From positions 148,200,288 to 148,264,287 of the forward strand of contig NC_089219.1 in NCBI RefSeq assembly GCF_963924675.1: a stretch of DNA of 64,000 nt, given 5' to 3'. The notes below the pieces were generated by a model. That model did no database searches. It saw nothing but the letters and a program-made list of their open reading frames with translations, and had not been told where the DNA came from. Shown one piece after another: positions 31,287-43,900 of the stretch. Origin of the DNA: Phocoena phocoena (Eukaryota; Chordata; Mammalia; Artiodactyla; Phocoenidae). Position 1 is the stretch's first letter; the number at the start of each line of letters is the position of its first letter. A program made the translations under genes and the position numbers.

Positions 31287-31392
31287 AGAGTGACCAACCA
31301 TCTTGATTTGTCCAGGACTAAGAGGTTTCTCAGGACACAAGACATCCGGGTCAAAACTGGGAAAGTTCTAGATAAAAAGAGTTGGTTACTCT
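31287..31392. mobile_element. Short nonautonomous DNA transposon (MITE-like) with terminal inverted repeats
   Basis: The left end AGAGTGACCAACCATCTTGA pairs imperfectly with the right end, whose reverse complement opens AGAGTAACCAACTCTTTTTA. The centre contains 'tttctcaggacac' and 'aaaactgggaaag'. This gives a ~106-bp foldback element typical of old mammalian DNA transposon derivatives. The family name is not certain and no clear target duplication was found. Confidence 0.6.
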
Positions 31393-32122
31393 CTCAGGGT
31401 ACCAGTGTTCCTCACCCTAGGATGGGCAGATGAATTCATAATCAGACGACAATTTGTTTGTTATCAGCGATTTTTGTTGAGCAATTTTTCTGGACAGAGT
31501 TCCAGTTATTCCCCTAATAGGTGCTGTTCTCTCCTGTGCCCAGTGTGTACAGGGGTATCTTCAGCTTGTCCAACATCCTCTGAGCCATTCATCTAGAGCT
31601 GGGTAACATTTAGCTCCACCTCTTAATGGGATATGTTGAATGCAAGTGGGAAAAGGTAAATAGGACCACTTTCATCGGGCACTTACTATCATACTCATTT
31701 GATGCGGTCAAGGCCTCGTGGATCCTCCCTTTGTCCATTCAATGTAGAGGAAAGAGGATGGGGTCAATTTCAGACAAGCTGACTTTAAGGAAGCCTTGAA
31801 GATTTAGGTGGAGTATTCACAAAATTGGGAGAAAAACTTGCATTTGAGCTAAAAATTTTCTGGATATTTTTTTTATAAAAGCCTGATCAAACTCTAGGAG
31901 ATTACTGAGGAAGAATTCAAGAGAGGGATGGAGAGGGAAGAGGAGATGTAAAGGCAAAGAAGAGAAGAGAAAGAAAGGGGGATAGAGAGTGAAGGGGGGA
32001 GGGAGAGGGAGAATGGTTTGACACAGCCAGGCTCTCCCATCCCCACTTAGTACATTGATACATCCCACTCCTGCACTAAAAGACTAAGGCACATGAACAA
32101 CTCACACATTGACTTTGATACA
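31393..32122. other. No recognisable feature
   Basis: A purine-rich low-complexity stretch (GAGAGGGA type) lies at about 31915-32015. Otherwise nothing was recognised. Confidence 0.4.
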
Positions 32123-32132
32123 AATGGTTCCA

Positions 32133-32462
32133 GGACTTCCCTGGTGGCACAGGGGTTAAGCATCCGCCTGCGAATACAGGGGACACGGGTTTGATCCCTG
32201 GTCCGTAAAGATATCACATGCTGCAGAGCAACTAAGCCCGTGCACCACAACTACTGAGCCCACGTGCTGCGACTACTGAAGCCTGAGTGCCTAGAGCCCG
32301 TGCTCTACAGCAAGAGAAGGCACAGTAATGAGAAGCCCACGCACTGCAACGCAGAGTAGTCCCCGTTCGCCACAACTAGAGAAAGCTCGCTCACAGCAAC
32401 GAAGACCCAACGCAGCCAAAATTAAAAATAAATAAATAAATAATTTTTTTTTTTTTAAAAAA
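32133..32462 (+). mobile_element. CHR-1-type tRNA-derived SINE, long form
   Basis: It begins GGACTTCCCTGGTGGCACAG, carries a B-box-like GGGTTTGATCCCTGG, and continues through 'aagcccgtgcaccacaacta', 'gagcccgtgctctacagcaa', 'cgccacaactagagaaagct' and 'acgaagacccaacgcagcca'. It ends in an AAATAAATAAAT tail and a T/A run. Flanking copies of GGTTCCA (32126-32132 and 32463-32469) form the core of a diverged target duplication. Retroposition would have used LINE-1-type or related machinery. Confidence 0.92.
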
Positions 32463-32469
32463 GGTTCCA

Positions 32470-34231
32470 CCTTCCTGTATAGGACACTACTGAAAGATGC
32501 AGTAGATTTAGGGACCCATCACTTAAGACAACTCTTCACCTTCCAATCAACAACGTGCATTTTGCAGTGTAAACGTCATTTCACAGATAGGAAAGATCAG
32601 CAGGTTTATCTATGAAGCCCAGGCAAGGCCTAGAAGTTGGGAGACCCAGGGCCTAGTTTTTCTTCTCTGAACTCCATTGTGTGATCATGGGCAAGAGGCT
32701 AAACTTTGTTCTTCCAACCGTTCTGTGGGGCCAACGATCCACTCTCTTATCGGGAGAAGATGAAGAGATGAAGTACTGAGCCGGGGAGAACAGGGCAGAA
32801 GCAAGTCCTTTCCAGCCTGGTGTCATGGATACAAACATTGTACTGCCTGGTCTCCCATGAAGGTCCTTCCTTCCTTATGGGTTACTCAAGATTTCTAATC
32901 TCCCTGGGCTCTCAAAAGTCGACAGGAACCACTCAACTGACTTCAGAGGTTGTGATTTGATATAAGCGGTGTGTGGTAAGAGATAACATCTAACGCCCTT
33001 CTCTGAATCTAGGTAAGTCATACCTCAGCCTTTGAGAGTCCAGTAGGGGAGAAATGCACTTTGGCTTTCAAATCCCATTGACCCAGGGCTTATCCACAAA
33101 GACAGGCTGAAACCTGGAGCATAACATGGAGGTGGATATGGCAGGTCAGCTGTAGGCAAACACCGGGCAGGAGGTGAAACCAATCCTTGGAGTCTGACCC
33201 TACATCTGGGAAAGTGACTGACAACAGCTGGAAATTATAGTCTTCAGGAGGGTATGTCAAAAGAGATCAAAGCCTTGTGCTAAACCAGGCCCTGGGAACT
33301 CCAGGAGGAATAGCTGGGAGCCACCAAAAGTCCAAGAAGTGGAATGGGGCATTGAGGCGGGTAACTAGAACTGCACACAACTCCATGAACTGCAGCTGGA
33401 AAGTTGAGATATACATATGGAAGATGAAGTCCAAGTTTACATCATTCACTGTAAGTCTTACCCTGTGGACCCATCTACCTGTTGATCTTGAACGGATCCA
33501 AGACTGTAATGAGGTAAAAGTACCATTAGGTGGCGATGCATGAAAGCTTTTTTTCTGGTCCTGAAAGAAGAGCGCTGTGGGTTTGTCTTTAACACCAAGA
33601 TCACAGGCAACTAACTCACCCATGGTCCCTGCATCTACAGAACAGCTTTATCTTCCACGAGTGGCAGCTGCATGCGAGGGCTGTGTGTGCTTGGTTGTAC
33701 GTGTTTGCGCGTGAGCGCATGCTTGCCTGTCGGTGTGCCTGCCAGCAAATGAGGCGGCAGGGACACACTGGCAGCAACGGATCGCTTGGGGCCACACTCT
33801 GTGAAAATGGATTGCCTCCGTCTTCTCTGCTTGATCTTTGCTGGGGGAAAAGCCTTAAATTAGATTTCAAGGAACGCTGCCTGGCAGCCCTCTTCAGAAC
33901 AAGCTCATTTCCATAGAAGATACTGAGTCTCCTGGTTTGCAAAGCCCGCCTAGTCCCTTCCCTAGACAGGCTGGATTCCTTCCCAACTCCACTTCTATTT
34001 TGCCTCGGTGCTATAGTTCTCTGGCTGGTGGAGGCTTCTCCCCGTCCTGCTCTTCTCTCTCTGGGTCTTGACCATATACTGCTCATCAGTTTGCTGCCTA
34101 AACACAGGATTGGTACCAGCTTCCTGTACCCCATGGAGCCCCCAAGTGCCAAAAGAACGAAATCAGCCTTTCTCTGTTCATCCAGGACTCACTGATGCTC
34201 ACTCACTCTGGGGTGGGTGGAGGGGGGCACA
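32470..34231. other. Repeat-poor DNA without a supported gene
   Basis: About 1.76 kb with no repeat I recognise. It contains the longest non-repeat frame of the window (178 codons, minus strand, 33616-34152). That frame has no recognisable domain, and its length is about what chance predicts for a window this size. A GT/GC-rich patch with several CpGs lies at about 33676-33790. Confidence 0.45.
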
Positions 34232-34615
34232 CATTTTTGTTTTTGTTTTAATTGGGATATAGTTGATTTACAACGTTGTGTCAGTTTCAGATGTACAGCA
34301 AAGTGATTCATATATATATATATGTTTTTTTAGATTCTTTTCCATTATAGGTTATTATAAGATATTGAGTATATAGTTCCCTGTGATATACAGTAGGTCA
34401 TTGTTGTTAATCTATTTTATAGACAGTGGTGTGTATATATTAATCTCAAAATCCTGATTTATCCCTCTCCCCTACCTTTCCCCTTTGGTAACCATAAGTT
34501 TGTTTTCTACGACTGTGAGTCTGTTTCTGTTTTGGAAATAAGTTCATATGTATCATTTTTTTAAGATTCCACATATAAGCGATATCATATGATATTTGTC
34601 TTTCTCTGACTTACT
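34232..34615 (-). mobile_element. 5'-truncated LINE-1, antisense
   Basis: The plus strand runs 'tttaattgggatatagttga', 'cagatgtacagcaaagtgat', a short (TA)n at 34309-34322, 'agttccctgtgatatacagt' and 'agattccacatataagcgat'. This is the LINE-1 3' end. It stops after about 380 bp. Confidence 0.9.
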
Positions 34616-35344
34616 ACAAATTTTTGTTTATAAGTCAAAACAAAGACAGTGTGTGGTTCCAAAGGAAAATGCCTCCTGGTGAAAGAAACACTTAAAACTG
34701 CTGAAGAATAAATTCCGTTCTGTCCTAGGTGGCTACCCTGTCAGCAACTTTGCTGGATCTTCTGTTGGGTAGAGTCTTGCACTACCTGCCAAGGGAAGAA
34801 TTTCACCCATATTCCTAAGTTAAGGCACTGGGCCAGGGGCCACCAGGGAGTCAGTTTGTGAAACTCAGCCATTGCTCTGCAATGACTTTTACCCAATTAG
34901 AGATGTACTAGCCACCCACCCACACAAATGCACACACTGTACTGGGTGACTTTTATGTGTGCAACATGTCCCATGACTGGGTCGAGGTCAGGCACAACGA
35001 CCTCCTAGGAGGGCAGAAACACCATTCTTTTCTTCCCCATGTGAAAAACGATAAAAAAATACAAATGTGAGCCAGCGATCTTGCAGGAATACCATTGAAT
35101 CTGTTCCATTTTATACATTTATAAAATTTGAAGCTATTTTAGTCTAGTAGATAAAAATGGTACACAGATAACTTGGATAGGAAGCAAAATATGGAAAATA
35201 TGAAACAATACCCAGTGAATTTTGGGGCTTCAGGAGGTGGAAGCAATTGCAGCTGACTGAGAGCAGGAAGGTGGATACTAGGAAAGGGCTTCCCTCTGCG
35301 ATAAGTTTTGATGGATGAATGAACTATTTTTTCAAGGGTTTTTT
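34616..35344. other. No recognisable feature
   Basis: No repeat family or gene was recognised. Confidence 0.4.
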
Positions 35345-37275
35345 TTTAGTTTTATTGATGTATAATTGACAAATAAATTTGTAAGTTATTTAAAATGTTA
35401 TTGTGATGATTTGATCTACATATACATTGTGAAAGGATTCTCACCATGTAGTTAATTAACACATCCATTACCTCTCATGTTTATCTTTTAAATTTTTATT
35501 TGTATTTTTTGGTGAGAACATTTAAGTGCTACTCTCTTAGCAAATTTCAAACAGCGTTATCAACTATAGTCACCATGTTTTAGAGCAGATCCTCAGACCT
35601 GGCTCATCTTATTAAAGTTTGTACCCTTTTACCAACCCCTTCCTGTTTACACACCCTCAGCCCCTGGCAACCACCTTTTTACTCTTTGCTCTTATGAGTT
35701 CGACATTTTTAGATTCCACATATAAGGGAGATCAAATGGTATTTGTCTTTCTGTGTTTGGCTTATTTCTTAGCATAATATCCTCCAAGTTCATCCATGTT
35801 GTCACAAATGGCAGTATTTCCTTCTTTTTCGTGGCTGAATTATATATATATATATATCACATCTTCTTTATCTACTCCTCTGTTAACGGACCCTTAGGTT
35901 GTTTCCATGTGTTGACTATTGTGAATAATGCTTTAATGAGCATGGGAATGCAGCTACCTCTCCAAGATAGCGATTTTATTTCCTTTGGATATATACCAAG
36001 AAGTGGAATTGCTAGATTATATGGTAGTTCTATTTTTAATTTTTTGAAGAACCTCTGTACTGTTCTCATAGTGGCTGCACCAATTTACATTCCCACCAAG
36101 AGTGCACAAGGATTCCCTTTTTGCCACATCCTTGCCAACACTTGTATCTCTTGTCTCTTTGATGAAAACCATTTTAACAGATGTGAGGTGATATCTCATT
36201 ATGGTTTTGATTTGCATTTCCCTAATGATTAGTGATGCTGAGCACTTTTTATGTAGCTGTTGGCCATTTGTATGTCTTCTTGGCAAATGTCTGTTCAGTT
36301 CCTCTGCCCATTTTTTAATTGGATTGTTTGGGTTTCTTTCTATTTTTCTTTCTTTCTTTTTTTTCTTTTGTTAGCTGTATGAGTTCTATATATTTTGTAT
36401 ATTAATTCTTTAACAGATATATGATTTGAAAATATTTTATCTCATTCAGTAGGTTTCTGATGGTTTCCTTTGCTGCACAGGAGTGTTTTAGTTTTTGTAG
36501 TCTCACTTGTTTATTTTTGCTTTTGTTACCTTTGCTTTTGTTGTCATATCCAAAATAATCATTGCCAAGACCTATGTCAAGAAGCTTTCCTCCTATAATT
36601 TTTTTCTAGGGGTTTCATGGTTTGGGGTCTTACATTCAAGTCTTTAATCCATTTTGACTTGATTATTGTGTATGGTATAAGCTAGGTTTACTCTTTTGCA
36701 TGCGGCTGTCCAGTTTTCCAAACACCATTTATTGAAAAGACTATACTTCAACATTGTATATTCTTGGCTCATTTGTCATATGTTAATTGACCATATATGC
36801 ATGTATATATTTCTGGGCTCTCTATTCTGGTCAATTGATCTATGTGTCTGCTTTTATGCCAATGCCATACTGTTTTTATTACTATAGCTTGGTAACATAG
36901 TTTAAAATAAGAAAGTGTGATGTCTTCAGCTTTGTTCTTTTTTCTCAAGATTACTTTGGCTATTTGAGGACTTTTGTGGTTTCATACAAATTTTAGGATT
37001 GTTTTTTTCTATTTCTGTGAAAAATGCCATTGGAATTTTGATAGGCATTGCATTGAATCTATAGATTGCTTTGGGTAATATGGACTTTTAACAATGTAAA
37101 TTCTTCCAATTAATGAGTTTGGAATATCTTCATTTATTTGTGTCTTCTTCAATTTCTTTCCACAGTGTCTTATAGTTTTCAGTGTATAGATCATTCCCCT
37201 TATTGGCTAAATTTATTTCTAGTTATTTTATTCTTTGTGATGCAATTGTAAACAGGATTGTTCACTACAAGTTAT
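35345..37275 (-). mobile_element. Old LINE-1 3' part, antisense (~1.9 kb)
   Basis: The 3' UTR ('agttttattgatgtataatt') is followed by antisense ORF2 sequence. Landmarks in order are 'ccaccaagagtgcacaagga', 'aggtgatatctcattatggt', 'gttggccatttgtatgtctt', 'tttgttgtcatatccaaaat', 'ggttttccaaacaccattta', and 'gaatctatagattgctttgg'. A (TA)n tract lies at 35841-35858. The 159-codon plus-strand frame at 35753-36232 is antisense noise. ORF2 itself is broken. Confidence 0.92.
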
Positions 37276-37276
37276 T

Positions 37277-38172
37277 TTTTTTTTTTAAATCTTTATTGAG
37301 GTATACTTCAAATACTACAAAATTCATCTGTTTAAGGTGTACAATACAATGAGTTTTAGTATATTCACAGAAGTAAGCAATCATCACCTTAATCTAAATT
37401 TAGAACATTTTGTCACCACAACAAGAAACCCAACATTAAAAGGGAGTCACCCTTATTTCTCACCATTCCCCAGACCTAGACAACCACTAATCTACATTCT
37501 GTCTCTGTAGATTTCTCTATTCTAGATATTTTATATTAATGGAATTATATAATATGTGGTCTTTTGTAACTGGCTTCTTCCACTTAGCATGACTTCAAGG
37601 TTCATCCATGTTATAGCATGTATCAATACTTACTTTCTTTTTATGGCTGAATAATATCCCATTGTATGGATATACCACATTTTGTTTATCCATTCATTAG
37701 TTGTAGGACATTTGAGTTGTTTCCACTTTTTTGTTACTATGAGTAATGGTGCAGTGAACACTCATGTACAAGCTTTTGTATGGGCAAATGTTTTCTTTCT
37801 CTTGGGTATATACCTAGGAGTGGAATTACTACGTCTTATGTTACCTCTATGTTTAACTGTTTGAGAAACTGCCAAACTGTTTTCCAAAGTGGTTGCAACT
37901 TATTTCATTTTCACTAGCAACAAATGAGGATTCCAATTTCTCCATATCCTTGTTATTGCCAGTCTTTTTAATGATAGACATCCTGGTGGGTGTAAAGTGG
38001 TATCTCATTTTGGTTTTGATTTGCATTTCCCTAATTACTGATGATGCTGAGCATCTTTTTATGTGCTTATTGGCCACTTATATGGTCTTTTTTTTTTTTT
38101 TTTGGAGAAATGCCTATTCAAATTCTTTGCCCATTATTAATTGGGTTCTGTGTCTTTTTATTATTGAGTGGA
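37277..38172 (-). mobile_element. Second old LINE-1 3' part, antisense (~0.9 kb)
   Basis: A new T-rich tail (37276-37289) and 'aaatctttattgaggtatac' start another LINE-1 3' end, of a different subfamily from its neighbour ('tttaaggtgtacaatacaat', 'caacaagaaacccaacatta'). It continues through 'gcatgacttcaaggttcatc' and 'tggtgggtgtaaagtggtat'. T runs occur internally at about 38087-38103. Confidence 0.9.
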
Positions 38173-38470
38173 TGGATGAGTTTTTGAGAGGTAAAGTGCA
38201 GGAACAAAAGCTTTGATATGGAGAAAGGAGAATGTTAGTCAAGAGTGGGAAATAAAACAGATTAGCCAGAGGGTAACATTTATGTAGGAAATGTGAATCT
38301 GGATTTAGCAGAGATGACTGTCAAACATCTCTATTTATCTATCAAGTGGGGATAACAAGGAGACAAAATGCCATAAAGAACCAGTGTTTACAGATAGGTT
38401 AAGATCATACAAAGAAGCTGATGCCATTGCTCTTGCTGGCTGCCTAAAATGAGTTTGTCACTCCCTTAAG
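38173..38470 (-). mobile_element. L2/MIR-like fossil sequence
   Basis: The segment 'aggtaaagtgcaggaacaaa', 'agctttgatatggagaaagg' looks like antisense L2. The following 'ctatttatctatcaagtggg' with 'gataacaaggag' is MIR-like. Both are weak. Confidence 0.4.
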
Positions 38471-38640
38471 AATATTATGTGTGATCTGACTTAATCGTTC
38501 CAGCCACTCTATGAGTTTTCCCATTTTTCATATGGGGTAACTAAAGCTCAGAGAAGTTAAGTAACTTGCTCCATGTTATCCAGCTAATAAATTGCAAAAG
38601 TGAACTCCAAACTGAGGCCTTTCAGCTTCTAAAATGCCAT
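38471..38640 (-). mobile_element. MIR SINE, antisense
   Basis: Antisense MIR landmarks: 'actctatgagttttcccatt', 'tttcatatggggtaactaaa', 'gctcagagaagttaagtaac', 'ttgctccatgttatccagct', 'gtgaactccaaactgaggcc'. Confidence 0.85.
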
Positions 38641-38930
38641 GGGAACTGCAGTGTGCTACTTGGGAGATACAATGACAGAGGAAAGTTTGGGGCTGTAACT
38701 GTACAGGACCTTGACTATGCAGAAAGAGTTTATGCTTAATTTGGAGGCATGGGAGAGCTGCACCTATGAGCAGGGCAGACTAGAATGATAAAGCTAGATA
38801 GTTTGAAGTAAGGGACCAGAAGCTGAGAGACAGGTTAGGAGGCTATTAAAATAGTCCAGGTGAAGGATAAAGAGGACAGAACTGAAGAGGTCATAAGACA
38901 CCCCAGAAGGAACGCAGATATGCAGTGCTT
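38641..38930 (-). mobile_element. L2 LINE, antisense
   Basis: Plus-strand blocks 'tgtacaggaccttgactatg', 'cagaaagagtttatgcttaa', 'gaagctgagagacaggttag' and 'gaggctattaaaatagtcca' are antisense L2. Confidence 0.75.
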
Positions 38931-39055
38931 TGTTGGAGCCAGCACACGAGAGCCAGTTATTAAATTTTCAGCCATGTGTTAAACACTGCCTTTATTATAA
39001 GTTAAATTACATAAACTCAAAAATTTTAAATTTATATTAAAAACAAAGATAATAT

Positions 39056-39386
39056 CATATGATTCAGCAATTGCACTGCTGGGCATTTATCTGGAGAAAA
39101 TGCTGATTCAAAAAGATACATGCACCCCAAAGTTCATAGCAGCACTATTTACAATAGCCAAGAAATGGAAACACTTAAATGTCCATCAACAGATGAATGG
39201 GTAAAGAAGATGTGGTATATACAATAGAATATTACTCAGCCATAAACAAGAATGAAATATTGTTATTTGCAGCAACATGGATGGACCTAGAGATTATCAT
39301 TCTAAGTGAAGTCAATGGAAAAAGACAAATATATGATATCACTTATATGTGGAATCTAAAAAAGTGATACAAATGAACTTATTTAC
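39056..39386 (+). mobile_element. Outer LINE-1, 5' piece (interrupted)
   Basis: Sense LINE-1 ORF2 carboxy-terminal sequence: 'attgcactgctgggcattta', 'gttcatagcagcactattta', 'agatgaatgggtaaagaaga', 'gcaacatggatggacctaga' and 'cttatatgtggaatctaaaa'. It stops at the target duplication of the inner LINE-1 and resumes at 45154. Its own target duplication is AAACAAAGATAATAT (39041-39055) versus AAACAAAGGTAATAT (45457-45471). Confidence 0.95.
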
Positions 39387-40032
39387 AAAACAGAAATAGT
39401 TTGGTGGGGTTAATGGTGGACTCTGGGAGGGCTCACACCAAGGAATACTTCCCAGAACTTCTGCTGCAAGTGTCCATGTCCCCACAATGAGCTACAGCCA
39501 CCTCCCACCTCTGCAGGAAACCCTCCAACACAAGCAGCCATGTGGCTGACAGGGTCTTGGTGCCCTGGCCAGGTGTCAGACCTGAGCCTCAGAGGTGGGA
39601 GAGCCGAGTTCAGGACATTGGTCCACCAGAGACCTTCTGGCCCCACATAATATCAAATGGTGAAAGCTCTCCCAGAGATATCTATCTCAGTGCTAAGACC
39701 CAGGTCCACTCAATGACAAGCAAGATACAGTTCTGGACACCCTATGCCAAACAACTAGCAAGACAGGAACACAACCCACCCATCAGCAGAGTGGCTACCT
39801 GAAATCATAATAAGTTTGCAGATACCCCAAAACATAACCGGATGTGGTCCTGCCCACCAAAAAGACAAGATCCAGACTCATCCACCAGAACACAGGCACC
39901 ACTAACCTGCACCAGGAAGCTTACACAACCCACTGAACCAACCTAAGCCACTGGGAGCAGACACCAAAACAATGGGAACTACAAACCTGCAGCCTGCGAA
40001 AAGGAGACCCCAAACACAGTAAGTTAAGCAAA

Positions 40033-40909
40033 ATGAAAAGACAGAGAAACACACAGCAGATGAAGGAGCGAGGTAAAAACCCACCAAACCAAAGAAATAA
40101 AGAGGAAATAGGTAGTCTACCTGAAAAAGAATTCAGAATAATGATAGAGAATATGATCCAAAATCTTGGAAATAGAATGAAGAGAATACAAGAAACTAGA
40201 AGAACTAAAGAGCAAACAAACAATGATGAACAGCACAATAAGTGAAATTAAAAATTCTCTAGAAGGAATCTATAGCAGAATAACAGAGGCAGAAGAATGG
40301 ATAAGTGACCTGGAAGATAAAACAGTGGAAATAACTACTGCAGAGCAGAATAAAGAAAAAAAAATGAAAAGAATTGAAGACAGTCTCAGAGACCTCTGGT
40401 ACAACATTAAATGCACCAACATTCGAATTATAGGGGTCCCAGCAGAAGAAGAGAGAAAGAAAGGGACTGAGAAAATATTTGAAGAGATTATAGTTGAAAA
40501 CTTCCCTAACACGGGAAAGGAAATAGTCAATCAAGTCCAGGAAGCGTAGAGAGTCCCATGCAGGATAAATCCAAGGAGAAACATGATAAGACACATATTA
40601 ATCAAACTATCAAAAATGAAATACAAAGGAAAAATATTAAAAGTAGCAATGGAAAAGCAACAAATAACATATAAGGGAATCACCATAAGGATAACAGCTG
40701 GTCTTTCAGCAGAAACTCTGCAAACCAGAAGGGAGTGGTGGGACATATTTAAGTGATGAAAGGGAAAAACCTACAACCAACATTACTCTACCCAGCAAGG
40801 ATCTCATTCAGATTTCAGAGAAATCAAAAGCTTTACAGACAAGCAAAAGCTAAGAGGATTCAGCACCTCCAAACCAGCTTTACAAAAAACACTAAAGGAA
40901 CTTCTCTAG
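40033..40909 (+). pseudogene. LINE-1 ORF1 remnant (RNA-binding protein)
   Basis: The probable start is ATG 40033 (MKRQRNTQQMKERGKNPP). The frame shifts near 40245 and continues in the 40223-40549 frame. That part contains coiled-coil-like ISEIKNSLEGIYSRITEAEE and the RRM-adjacent NIRIIGVPAEEE. A stop at 40549 is followed by KYKGKILKVAMEKQQITYKG and AETLQTRREWWDIF of the carboxy-terminal domain. Another frame change precedes LYPARISFRF, and the terminal KELL-stop is at 40907-40909. The domain order is that of mammalian LINE-1 ORF1p, about 290 codons, but at least two frameshifts and an internal stop disable it. Confidence 0.92.
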
Positions 40910-40967
40910 GCAGGAAACACAAGAGAAGGAAAAGAACTACAATAACAAACCCAAAACAATTAAGAAA

Positions 40968-43900
40968 ATGGTAATAGGAACATACGTATTGATAACAACC
41001 TTAAATGTAAATGGATTAAATGCTCCAACCAAAACACTTAGACTGCTGAACAGACACATAAACAAGACCCGCATATATGCTGTCTACAAGAGACCCACTT
41101 CAGATCTAGGGACACATACACACTGAAAGTGAGGGGATGGAAAAAGATATTCCATGCAAATGGAAATCAAAAGAAAGCTGGAGTAGCAATTCTCATATCA
41201 GACAAAATAGACTTTAAAGTAAAGACTATTGCAAGAGACAAAGAAGGACACTATATAATGATCAAGGGATCAATCCAAGAAGAAGAGATAACAATTGTAA
41301 ATATTTATGCACCCAACATAGGAGCACCTCAATACATAAGGCAAATGCTAACAGCCATAAGAAGGGAAATCAACAGTAACACAATAATAGTAGGGAACTT
41401 TAACACCCCAATTTCTCCAATGGACAGATCATCCAAAATGAAAATAAATAAGGAAACACAAGCTTTAAATGATACATTAAACAAGATGGACTTAATTGAT
41501 ATTTATAAGACATTCCATCCAAACCTAGCAGATTATATTTTCTGCTCAAGTGCTCATGGAACATTCTCCAGGATAGATCATACCTTGGGTCACAAATCAA
41601 ACCTTGGTAAATTTAAGAAAATTGAAATTATATGAAGTATCTTTTCTGACCACAACTCTGAGAGTAGATATCAATTACAGGAAAATATCAGTAAAAAACA
41701 CAAACACATGGAAGTTAAACAATACATTACTAACTAACCAAGTGATCACTGAAGAAATCAAAGAGGAAATCAAAAAATACCTAGAAACAAATGACAATGA
41801 AAACATGATGACACAAAACCTATGGGATGCAGCAAACGTAGTTCTAAGAGGGAAGTTTATAGCAATAAAATCCTACCTCAAGAAACAAGAAACATCTCAA
41901 ATAAACAACCCAACCTTACACCTAAAGCAATTTGAGAAAGAAGAATAAAAAAACGCCAAAGTTAGCAGAAGGAAAGAAATCATAAAGATCAGTTCAGAAA
42001 TAAATGAAAAAGAAATGAAGGAAACAATAGCAAAGATCAATAAAACTAAAAACCGGTACTTTGAGAATATAAACAAAATTGATAAAACATTAGCCAGACT
42101 CATCAAGATAAAAAGGGAGAAGACTTAAATCAATAGAATTAGAAATGAAAAAGGAGAAATAATGACTGACACTGCAGAAATACAAAGGATCATGAGAGAT
42201 AACTTCAAGCAGCTATACACCAGTAAAATAGGCAACCTAGAAGAAGTGGACAAATTCTGAGAAAAGCACAACCTTCTGAGACTGAACCAGGAAGAAACAG
42301 AAAATATAAACAGACCAATCACAAGCACTGAAATTGAAAGTGTGATAAAAAATCTTCCAACAAACAAAAGCCCAGGACCTGGTAATTCACAGGTGAATTC
42401 TATCAAACATTTAGAGAAGAGCTAACACCTACCCTTCTCAAACTCTTCCAAAATGTAGCATAAGGAGGAACACTCCCAAACTCATTCTACGAGGCCACCA
42501 TCACCCTGATACCAAAACCAGAAAAAGATATCACAAAGAAAGAAAACTACAGGCCAATGTCACTGATGAACATAGATGCAAAAATCCTCAATGAAATGCT
42601 AGCAAACAGAATCCAACAGCAAATTAAAAGGATCATACACCATGATCAACGGGGGTTTATCCCAGGAATGCAAGGATTCTTCAATATATGCAAATCAATC
42701 AATGTGATAAACCATATTAACAAATTGAAGGAGAAAAACCATATGATCATCTCAATAGATGCAGAAAAAGCTTTTGACAAAATTCAACACTGATTTATGA
42801 TAAAAACCCTCCAGAAAGCAGGCATAGAGGGAAATTACCTCAACATAATAAAGGCCATATATGACAAACCTACAGACAACATCGTTTGCAATGGTAAAAA
42901 ACTGAAACCATTTCCACTAAAATCAGGCACAAGACAAGGTTGTCCACTCTCACCACTATTACTCAGCATAGTTTTGGAAGTTTTAGCCACAACAATCAGA
43001 GAAGAAAAATAAATAAAAGGAATCCAAATCAGAAAAGAAGAAGTAAATCGGTCACTGTTTGCAGATGACATGATACCATACATAGAGACTCCTAAAGACT
43101 CTACCAGAAAACTACTAGAGCTAAGCAATGAATGTGGTAAAGTAGCAGGATACAAAATTAATGCACAGAAATCTCTGGCATTCCTATACACTAATGATGA
43201 AAAATCTGAAAGTGAAATCAAGAAAACACTCCCATTTACCATTGCAACAAAACGAATAAAATACCTAGGAATAAACCTACCTAAGGAGACAAAAGACCTG
43301 TATGCAGAAAATTATAAGACACTGATGAAAGAAATTAAAGATGATACAAATAGATGGAGAGATATACCATGTTCTTGGATGGGAAGAATCAACATTGTGA
43401 AAATGACTCTACTACCCAAAGCAATCTACAGATTTAGTGCAATCCTTATCAAACTACCAATGGCATTTTTCACAGAAATGTTTAATTTTTCACAGAAAAA
43501 AAAAATTTTAGAATTTGTATGGAAACACGAAAGACCCTGAATAGCCAAAGCAATCTTGAGAAAGAAAAATGGAGCTAGAGGAATCAGGCTCCCTGACTTC
43601 AAACTATACAACAAACCTACAGTAATCCAGACAGTATGGTACTTACACAAAAACAGATATATAGATCAATGGAACAGGATAGAAAGCCCAGAGATAAACG
43701 GACACACATATGGCCACATTATCTCTGATAAAGGAGGCAAGAATATACAATGGAGAAAAGACAGCCTCTTCAATAAGTGGTGCTGGGAAAACTGGACAGC
43801 TACATTTAAAAGAATGAAATTAGAACAGTCCCTAACAGCATACACAAAAATAAATTCAAAATGGATTAAAGACCTAAATATGAGGCCAGATACTATAAAG

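Noticed and set aside
33616..34152. A 178-codon minus-strand open frame, the longest outside repeats
   Set aside because: There is no recognisable domain, the composition is Arg/Ser-rich by base composition, and about one such frame is expected by chance in 64 kb. No promoter, splice or polyadenylation context could be supported.
35753..36232. A 159-codon plus-strand frame
   Set aside because: It is the antisense strand of LINE-1 ORF2.
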